This document shows, piece by piece, positions 57,563 through 64,000 of a stretch of 64,000 nt of DNA; positions within the stretch are counted from its first letter, which is position 1, and every line of letters begins with the position of its first letter. The DNA is from Halisarca cf. caerulea (lineage: Eukaryota; Porifera; Demospongiae; Chondrillida; Halisarcidae), in assembly GCA_963170055.1 (NCBI GenBank), contig CAUJGJ010000313.1, positions 2,684,201 through 2,748,200 on the forward strand, in the 5' to 3' direction. The notes below the pieces were generated by a model. The model was not told the DNA's origin. It saw nothing but the letters and a program-made list of their open reading frames with translations, and did no database searches. A program made the translations under genes and the position numbers.

Positions 57563-60158
57563 AGGGAGGAGAAAAAACATATTTGTACAAGTATGGAACC
57601 ACAATCTTCTTCATAGTGTGTAAGCATGTGTACATACTTAAGTACGTACATATGCTACCATGAACATACTACATACTAATAAAAATAAAATCACAGAAAT
57701 TATTTCATAATTCAAAGTACCCTGAAAGACATCAAACAGGAAATCCAATTAAACCATGTAAATGTGTAGATGACTGCAGTAGATTCAGATAGACATACAT
57801 ATGCACATGTCATTGTCAACTAGAAAATAAAAAATAGCCAAGGAAATGAATTAAATACCTTGTTCAAGATATCATGCTTATCTCATAAACTTCTATGAAA
57901 TAGGTACATCATGGTGACCAACAGCAAAATGATTTGATTAAGATTAAGAAATCGATATCCTTTGCCTATAAAATTGCAATGATCAGCAGTTGTGACATAA
58001 TCAGATTTATTACTGGATTAGTGCTGGTGCAGACTGGTACTATGTGAAGAAGGCTGGCATGTCTACCCATGCATTGTGACCAACACAAATTGACAATAAG
58101 CTCTGAGAAACAACCCCATGAACATTTCGAGATTGGAATACTTTATACAGTTTGTAGAAAATGCCCCAGTCTGAGAGTAGAAGGATACAGAACAAAGTAT
58201 TACAGTACAGTCAAACTCTGCTAGGAAATACCTGTGTTAGTGAGTACTCCTGGATAGTAAATACTAATTGCTCTGGCCCTTCCTCATGCAATACCATTGA
58301 AAGCACCTTGGATAGTAAGTACCTTTGATAGCGGGTACACCAAATTTGCCTTCCCCTGGGTACTTACTATCCAAGTTTTATTATACATAAAGTTAACATA
58401 ATATTCTAAAAGCAATAAACATACACACATGTACACTAATGAATATACTACAAGACACAACATGACAAGAGCATACTGTGAAACCTGTAATAAAGACCAC
58501 ATGTCTATACTGTAATATAGAAACCCCTGTAGGCTGGTCCGTCGATAACCTGAGTTATACCAAAGCCACTCAGGTTAGAATAGTGTCTATGTCCGCGGAG
58601 AATGCATGTCCACAGACATATATTCACGATGTCGCATGAGTGGTCTGTAAAGATAGGTTTTGTTGCACTCATTGTCAAGTTTTTTACACTAGGAATGTAC
58701 ACTAAACGTGAAAATGGGCAACTTGTCAACAAATCCCTATGCATTAGGATGTTGGTGCATTCTCTTATAATAAGCACTTAGCAGCACAACTTCGTACTAT
58801 AAACACTTCAGTTGTACATACATATCCACAGGCAATCCTGAAATCAATCCAATAGTAATTTAGTGTATAATCAAAACAGCTTAATTCTAATTAATTTTAC
58901 CACACACAACCTACGTAGTGAAACAATACAATGCATGTACCTACCAAAATGAACAACATGGAATCCTACAGTTGATTCTACACCTAGTGTGCCTGTGTGT
59001 ATCCCATATCATTCCTTTGATACAAAACACCGCTGCCAGGATGGAGCATCTAAGGCAAGACTAGGTATGACCACAGATGGAAGAGGATCTGAAATAAGAT
59101 CTCTAGATTGTCCGACCAGGTGCATGATTTTATAAATAATTATTAGTGCATGATTGCTTTTGAATGATTTGTCCATGCATAGACCATGGGAGGTGTCATC
59201 CACACATGACCCTTTCAACCCAAATGAAGCACAAAACAACTGAAGATTGGATCTTAAGTTCACATAGTCTCCTGACACCTTTACTGACACACACGTTACA
59301 AAGAACATTATGATGTGTACACAGAAGCCCTTTTTGTTGTGTCTATGGTGAACACACCCAACGCTGAGCTACTGGAATTGATAAGTCTAAGATAATGCAA
59401 GAAGTGCATCAAATCAGCAAAAATAAACCACAAGATTGATATCACGTAGTCTTATGTTCACGTGCTGATGACACACAAAGTCTGGTAAAATCGTTCAAAC
59501 TTCAAGGAATCGTTCGCGTCGTATCACACACGGTATCTATGGTGTCACAGAGAGTCTTGTATACCAAGGAATTTGGCTCCCCGTCAATACATTCTGCACC
59601 CAACCTAAATCCAACCATAGATATTATGATTAAACCACTGAACGTAACCAACCTTGAACCAGCAAAATGTATCAAGGGGTCCCAAATTCCCGTGGGGTGG
59701 ATTCAAAAATTCTGTGGTAGCTCAAACTATTGGAGACTATTGGAGAATCATTGGTTCATTCTATAGACTAGCGTTTAAAGGCCCAACTAAGATAGTGATT
59801 CAAAGCCTCTTTCCATTCCACGATAGTATAAACGTAGCTGCAAGTAAAGGTGAGATGCGAGCATGCATATATCATCAATTCTAGACTACTTCACAGGCCA
59901 TTGAGAGTCTACCTATGAGGCTATGAACACGATCACTCACCTAGCACTGTTCATAATGTCGGTAAACGACATTCCTACTGCAGTGGGGTCAACTAGGTTG
60001 TGCAGCACTGCGGTGTATCCGAACAGATCGTACGAATCGTCGGAGTGAGCGGAAGGAGGCGCTCGAACAAATATCTCGTACTGGTCCAGAGTTGTCCCTC
60101 GCACGTGTACAGATACTAAACCCCCCAACACAAGGAGAAGGAGTGAAGACAACCTCAT
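41116..60158 (-). CDS. integrin alpha, copy 3
   Basis: Integrin alpha chain, 1102 residues, 26 coding exons: 60158-59941, 56751-56600, 56105-56032, 55479-55353, 54730-54636, 54496-54325, 53612-53482, 53402-53350, 52929-52836, 52756-52630, 52560-52360, 52216-52171, 51667-51554, 46894-46833, 46754-46603, 46390-46226, 46072-45987, 45901-45661, 45338-45253, 45161-45078, 44969-44756, 44411-44259, 44010-43894, 42495-42400, 42307-42182, 41238-41116. Signal peptide [13 protein letters not shown], propeller with three Ca loops, leg exons, one membrane helix and CGFFKRRQ tail. It differs from copy 2 by small in-frame indels (three residues in exon 6, one each in exons 13 and 18); exon 23 differs at 2 of 117 bases. 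Starts 325 bases from, and divergent to, the integrin-beta-like gene. Confidence 0.93.
41570..42046. mobile_element. MITE in copy 3 intron 25
   Basis: Ends are imperfect inverted repeats: TATAGCTAGACATGTTGCGG at the left and the inverse of CCGCAAAAATTTCTAGCTATA at the right. Interior is rich in CGCAAAATTT words. Copy 2 lacks it at 13055, giving an empty site. Confidence 0.65.
42600..43373. mobile_element. 774-bp inverted-repeat DNA element, copy 3 intron 23
   Basis: Left end CAGGGGTGAAAATTAAC, right end the near-inverse GTTAATTTACACCCCTG. Flanks are TTTAG on the left and TTCAG on the right, and copy 2 reads ATTCAG once at the empty site (about 13624). CAGGGGTG ends are typical of hAT elements, but the apparent target duplication is 5 bases with one mismatch, so the superfamily is unsure. 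No intact frame. Confidence 0.72.
43614..43802. mobile_element. MITE shared with copy 2, intron 23
   Basis: Begins CAGTAAAACCTGTCCATAAC and ends GACAGGTTTCACTG, TA on both sides. Orthologous to 13836-14014; here the left end is unmutated. Confidence 0.75.
47141..47170. repeat. left subterminal triplet of 10-bp units
   Basis: Three tandem units TACTCGCGAG, TACTCGCAAG, TACTCGCGTA beginning 60 bases from the left end. Each junction makes the palindrome GCGAGTACTCGC or a near form. Probable transposase binding sites by analogy with IR/DR Tc1 elements. Confidence 0.8.
47294..48128 (+). pseudogene. Tc1-like DDE transposase, internally deleted
   Basis: The first frame (47294-47914, 206 residues) has a paired helix-turn-helix start ([20 protein letters not shown]), a GRRQK linker, and the first catalytic aspartate in IWSDES (residue 157), then [10 protein letters not shown]. 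The second frame (to 48128) resumes at [16 protein letters not shown], which holds the third catalytic acid, and runs to a normal C-terminus. The stretch that should carry the second aspartate is missing and the frames do not join. The protein should be inactive. The ATG at 47294 is 213 bases from the left end. Confidence 0.88.
48241..49972 (-). pseudogene. BEN-domain-like accessory gene of the transposon (one frameshift)
   Basis: Minus-strand gene inside the element, starting at 49972 about 180 bases from the right end. The first frame (49972-49577) encodes a basic start [14 protein letters not shown] and a small beta-rich segment ([16 protein letters not shown]). A run of four G near 49628 marks a one-base shift into the second frame (to 48241): a Ser/Pro-rich region, 12-residue proline repeats (about 48830-49310), then a C-terminal domain with [26 protein letters not shown] and [14 protein letters not shown], which fits a BEN DNA- or protein-binding domain. 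The break may be a true mutation or a sequence error. Function in transposition is inferred only from location. Confidence 0.7.
48830..49310 (-). repeat. 36-bp coding minisatellite (12-residue proline repeats)
   Basis: Tandem 36-base units, each encoding a [16 protein letters not shown] dodecapeptide. The two main variants are HYPSHV and HCPSGA, which alternate in pairs, suggesting a higher-order 72-base unit. The array keeps frame. Confidence 0.85.
50058..50087. repeat. right subterminal triplet of 10-bp units
   Basis: Three tandem units TACTCGTGAG, TACTCGCGAG, TACTCGCGGA ending 62 bases from the right end, mirroring the left triplet. Confidence 0.8.
50403..50589. mobile_element. MITE shared with copy 2, intron 13
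   Basis: Begins CAGTCAGACCTCACTTATCT and ends GTCTCACTG, TA on both sides. Orthologous to 19163-19357, so it predates the copy 2/3 duplication. Confidence 0.7.
50620..51149. mobile_element. 530-bp nonautonomous hAT-like element
   Basis: Perfect terminal inverted repeats TAGTGTTGTGCGATTAA and an exact 8-base target duplication GTATGTAT on both sides (50612-50619 and 51150-51157). Eight-base duplications are typical of hAT. The interior repeats ATCGATTAAT words and has no transposase. Copy 2 lacks it between 19357 and 19431. Confidence 0.85.
51173..51346. mobile_element. MITE, CAGT-type, copy 3 intron 13
   Basis: Begins CAGGGACACCTCTGAAATGC and ends GGAGGGTTCACTG, TA on both sides. Words such as GGACACCTCCATATACAGGA repeat within it. 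A relative in the opposite orientation lies in copy 2 at about 19430-19575. Confidence 0.65.
51749..51911. repeat. (TA)n(TAGA)n microsatellite
   Basis: A TA run followed by TAGA units, a second TA run and a second TAGA run. Copy 3 intron 12; much longer than the copy 2 tract at 19808-19843. Confidence 0.95.
54895..55022. repeat. (TTTG)n(TG)n microsatellite, copy 3 intron 4
   Basis: About eight TTTG units followed by a TG run. Counterpart of the 360-base tract at 25019-25379. Confidence 0.95.
57017..57090. repeat. (TG)n microsatellite, copy 3 intron 1
   Basis: TG run at the position matching 29245-29475 in copy 2. Confidence 0.95.
57471..57559. repeat. (CA)n microsatellite, copy 3 intron 1
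   Basis: CA run with one TAAA interruption; counterpart of 29895-29946. Confidence 0.95.
58208..58384. mobile_element. MITE-like insertion, copy 3 intron 1
   Basis: Left end CAGTCAAACTCTGCTAGG; right end is a degenerate inverse (TACTTACTATCCAAGTTTTA). GATAGTAAGTAC-type words occur in both orientations. The copy 2 intron at about 30485 runs through without it. Confidence 0.5.
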
Positions 60159-60483
60159 GCTGCAAAGAAATCTTCAATGGGCCGCAATCAATCTTGAAAA
60201 TAAATGACTAAGTCTCTCCCACACACCTCTGCTTACTATGTAGACGAAACGAAGTCCAGTCTTATAAACCATAGGACAGCAAACTTGCGTGCCGAAGTCT
60301 ACAAGGAAGTTTGAACCACGCCTAGTTCCTGTCTACCGGAAGCTATGAAATCTGTGCTATACCTATTCTGCCCTTCAGGGTTCTCCATAATATTCTGCAT
60401 GGTAATAATAAAGCTATCACAAGCTCACGAGTCTTATTCTGCGCCAGACGCTATTCTAGTAACCATAGAAGACTAACGGAGGC
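60159..60483. promoter_or_regulatory. shared upstream region of integrin alpha copy 3 and integrin-beta-like gene
   Basis: 325 bases separate the two divergent start codons. The alpha side (to about 60303) is conserved with copy 2 and holds TTTATAAG on the minus strand (TATA-like). No clear TATA box is seen on the beta side. A bidirectional promoter is inferred from the spacing. Confidence 0.55.
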
Positions 60484-61058
60484 ATGAGCACGCAACACGT
60501 ATGGCCAGCCGTAATCTCACTGTTTCTCTGGCTGTGTATCAGTATCGCAGCAGGTAAGGAATTCTATGTTGGCGCTATAGTTGAGTGTATTGTTCTGGTG
60601 GTCTTTCACGAGCATGATTATAATGTTTTTGAAGTAAGAAGAGGTGTACCCTTTTGGGCAGCCAAAGCACGTCTTTGGAATGTCAGTTTTCCGCACCGTG
60701 AAGTCTTTGGTGTCCTTTCAAGCTAGAGTGCATCTTTCTACGGCTCACGTCGTCTTGTAATCATATCGAATGATCTCGTAGCGTTTCACATTACAGCCAG
60801 TTAACTCGCTCCCAGTATTGGCCCAACCGCCTAGTTAGTCTTGACTAGTCAGCGTCGACTTTTTGGGTTGGAACGAATAGTCGATACCATCGTGATCGTA
60901 GTATGGAGTGTCTATGATCCGAGCCCTGCAGGCCCACCTGATGTACTCTGTGTGTACTCTGCTATTTGTTCATCTCACTAGGTCAAGACTGCACCTCGTT
61001 TACAGACTGTAGAGCATGTATTCAATCCACAGTTCCTTGCCAGTGGTGTGCAGATGCA
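60484..61058 (+). CDS. integrin beta-like gene, first two coding exons (continues past window)
   Basis: Exon 1 (60484-60553) encodes a signal peptide, MSTQHVWPAVISLFLWLCIS and a short remainder, ending in phase 1 at donor GTAAGG. Exon 2 (60982-61058) follows acceptor CACTAG and encodes GQDCTSFTDCRACI, then PCQWCADA, with donor GTGAGT. The spacing C-x5-C-x2-C-x6-C-x2-C with a Trp before the last Cys is that of the PSI domain at the N-terminus of integrin beta chains. No later exon (VWA/MIDAS, EGF) was found before 64000, so the next intron exceeds 2.9 kb. A plexin, semaphorin or other PSI protein is possible from this segment alone; the divergent integrin alpha partner favours beta. Confidence 0.68.
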
Positions 61059-61063
61059 GTGAG

Positions 61064-61064
<1 letters not shown>

Positions 61065-61135
<71 letters not shown>
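61065..61135. repeat. (TG)n microsatellite directly after exon 2
   Basis: TG run beginning 6 bases past the exon 2 donor of the beta-like gene. Confidence 0.95.
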
Positions 61136-61138
<3 letters not shown>

Positions 61139-62573
61139 CTGTGCTGGGTGTACTTGTTTATTTGCATTGAAGCTGTAAAATAGCGTACACAGTACTCCAT
61201 GTATCTGTACAAAGTCCCGGTGTGCCATTCATGCACATTGAGGGATTCATTTTCAGGAATTGTGTGAATTGTCACGTTTGTATTGATGCATTGCATCTAT
61301 TTGGTATTGTGTGCATACTGCACATATTGTGTGTGTAGACACAGTAAAGGTACGTCCTACCTTGTAAGCATTCTTTTGTATTGAATAAAGTTTATCACGA
61401 CCAGTGACCATCTAATGAATACAACTGTAATTGTCTGATTCAACTTGTTACAAAGTCGTTGCTTTCAGTTTATGTGATTGTCTACCGTACGATTGGATGT
61501 GGACTATATACTCAGTGCATACAAATTAGTCTGTTGAGGATTCGTCAGCAGGTTCACTTCCTTTTTCAGAGGCTATGACACGGACAAGTGATGTTATAGT
61601 CTACTAAAATGGAGGCAGAATAATGGTCTGGGCCGCATGGGACTGACTACATACAGTATGCCATATATTGTTATGACAAATAGGTAGTAGCTACATACGT
61701 ATGTAAAAAAAGGAAAAGGAAGGACTGCTTGTGTCTTTAAGACTTATTGACACCAGTTTCTGTGAACTGAGATATGCTGTCAGTCAACTAAGGACTGATT
61801 TGAAAGTATGCTCTATTGTTTGCTTTCAGTTTTCAATGATGTCCTAGATTCAGTGTTATCTAGCCCTAGCTAGCATGCTTTCAACTTATGGTTTTGAAAT
61901 ACAGGTAATGCAGTAGGAAGGTTGCTTTTGTGTAGGTACGTACAAGTTCTTATTACAGATTACAGCGCTTTAATATACGTAGGCTAACAGTTAGGTTTGA
62001 GGCTAATATGCCAGCATAGTTTCCAGAATAATAGGTTTCTAAACTAAGGAGGATTATTCCGGAATAAACGGATAGAATATGGGAATTACTATTGAATCAG
62101 ATGATCCCTCCACTAACTTCAACAGAGTGATACCGATATACAGTTTTCCCATTGGGTTTGAAACACTAACATTATGATAGTTCATGTTGATTATGTTGGT
62201 GTCTTGCAACTTCGTGATTTTAATCACAAGTTTCCACATTTAACTTGAAGCTGTGTTGCAATAGAATATAATCCAGTGAGAATACATTAGGGAATAACTG
62301 GAGTATTCAAATGTAGACTAGGATGAAATCTTGAGCACAATAGAATAGCATTTTAGGTGAAAAGTTAATCATAATAGCCTCAGCCCTACTGACAGTATTG
62401 CAGTTTTCACTCCCACTTACTAATAGGCTAGTGTATGTTTGCACAACAAACTGCTAAATTCACTGTGTGTCAATAGTCTGACCTTTTGTCTGCTGATAAG
62501 ACTCAAGCATGATTTTCTGCTGTGATGGTGCCTACATGACTACTTTTGTGCTTGAGTGTTTAACCTCTCTCTA

Positions 62574-62576
<3 letters not shown>

Positions 62577-62630
<54 letters not shown>

Positions 62631-62653
62631 TGTGTGTGTTTGCGTGTGTGTGT
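62577..62653. repeat. (TG)n microsatellite
   Basis: TG run with TTTG and GCG interruptions, ending in a GGGT run near 62656-62670. Confidence 0.95.
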
Positions 62654-63385
62654 GTGGGTGGGTGGGTGGGTAGGTATGCAGTTAGAAATAATGGTCATCA
62701 TTTAGACATTATCCGCCCATTTTGGTGATTTGTTGACCCAAGCTGTTTTGGTTTAATTGGCTTTTGATGATTTGGCTGAACACAACATGATACTAAGGGT
62801 TGTGATCAGTGTAAGACTGCTACATGTACATACCTTAAGGTCACTATTTTTAGCGAAAACTAACTTTAGCGTTTTGCAATTGCCAAAATTTGGCAGATAC
62901 TCAATTTAGCATTTACACAGTGATCTGTTGCATGAATTAACATTAGTCAATCCATTTTTAGCAGCTACTATTTTTTAACAAAGCTAGTTTTAATGATTTA
63001 TTGGTAGGTAGCTAAATTATCTACGTATGTAAATTCAAGTTCCAAGAATAGTGCCTAATAATAACCCAAAGTTGCCAATTTCTTTAACCAACAGTAGGTA
63101 ATCATAAATTGTTTAAGGCCTAATCATTTGCATTCAGGATTTCAGAAATACTATAGTGCAATGAAATACGAAGTCTTAAGAAGTGTTCCATTAATCCCCT
63201 GGGAATTGTATTTGCCTCATTTCATAGCTGAGTAACAATTGAGTAGGTGAATGTGTACACCTCTGAGAAAATGTCTGAGCAAAACTGAAATTGTCTGACC
63301 CAAAAGTTATTGCAAGGGCATTTACCCAACCACCATTTGTTCTTTATTTCTAACACTGTGTATGTATGTATATATGTGTGTATGT

Positions 63386-63386
63386 G

Positions 63387-63463
<77 letters not shown>

Positions 63464-63471
63464 TGCGTGCG
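63386..63471. repeat. (TG)n microsatellite
   Basis: TG run ending in GAGTGCGTGCG. Confidence 0.95.
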
Positions 63472-64000
63472 TGCATGTGTGTGTGACACTTATATGAAGT
63501 ACACAATTTGAAGGGTCCTTAAGAGGATTTTAGTTCCATGTTTAGTCTCACTAGCTGTGGACACAAGAAGCACCAAGTTGTTGCCGGTGTTAAAGGGAAT
63601 CTTGCATCCCGGGGAATTTGTCACCCCCCCCCGAGTAAAATTCCCTAGGGAATATGGCATCCCACCAGGGAACTTGCCATCCCTGGGGATGCCAAATTCC
63701 CCTGCGTATCCACTGATAAAAATTCTATATAAATGTCAACTTAAGGCACTGAACAGTATCACTTTAGAACTATGCTTCGTACTTATAGTTTAGTATAGTA
63801 GTGTCTTGAAAGACATAGTGGGGCTGGAGTTGATGTGCTGTGCATGTGTCAAGAATTAAGAGGGGAGAGGACAACATTGTTGAAGTTTAGAGGAATCCAG
63901 TTCTAGGTTGAAGTTGGGAAGTGGCAGGGGATCACATTCACACTGTTAAAGTCTCATGAATGGCCACTTTTAGCATAATTTTCAAATTAAATAATAAGTA

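Larger units (their letters stand above)
61059..64000 (+). other. long second intron of the integrin beta-like gene
   Basis: No exon with family resemblance was found on either strand. It holds three TG tracts and AT-rich sequence. The open frame at 63557 lies in a GGGAAT/ATTCCC-rich stretch that looks like a decayed repeat. Confidence 0.55.

Noticed and set aside
63557..63793. Possible third exon of the beta-like gene
   Set aside because: No cysteine or VWA motif; composition is a GGGAAT/ATTCCC repeat-like stretch, and no convincing splice sites surround it.

Overview
The window is animal nuclear DNA, most likely from a demosponge. The genes have many small exons with GT-AG introns, integrin genes are present, there are many (TG)n tracts, and the RT fragments and short TA-flanked inverted-repeat elements look like those of sponges. 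The species was inferred by eye, not searched.

The locus is an integrin cluster. Three integrin alpha genes can be followed exon by exon: copy 1 (+, exon 1 cut by the window start, ends 10635), copy 2 (-, 34217 to 12577) and copy 3 (-, 60158 to 41116). Each has 26 coding exons with the same intron phases. Summed exon lengths keep the frame throughout, giving at least 1109, 1106 and 1102 residues. All three encode an inserted-domain-free alpha chain: signal peptide, beta-propeller with three Ca-binding loops, leg region, one membrane helix and a GFFKR tail. Copies 2 and 3 are near-identical paralogues. Copy 1 is a diverged paralogue with a different tail. At 60484 (+) a gene begins head-to-head with copy 3. 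Its first exons encode a signal peptide and a cysteine-rich PSI-like segment typical of integrin beta, and it runs off the window.

A decayed copy of the 3' end of copy 1 lies at 36840-37760, between copies 2 and 3, followed by sequence matching the copy 1/copy 2 intergenic region. This suggests that a convergent pair (alpha+ / alpha-) was duplicated as a block and that one of the four genes was then lost.

Introns and spacers carry mobile DNA. Copy 2 holds mostly retroelement fragments (15190-16290, 21470-22520, 26130-27660, 31030-32700, 33090-33540). Copy 3 holds DNA transposons: a 3.07-kb Tc1-like element (47081-50149) with two convergent genes, a broken DDE transposase and a BEN-domain-like protein with a proline-rich repeat; a 530-bp hAT-like element with 8-bp target duplications (50620-51149); and a 774-bp inverted-repeat element (42600-43373). 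For several of these the other copy supplies the empty site. Long (TG)n tracts recur at matching intron positions in the paralogues.

No rRNA, tRNA, CRISPR array, operon or viral gene was found. The cysteine/valine and threonine/histidine reading frames are translations of the TG repeats.
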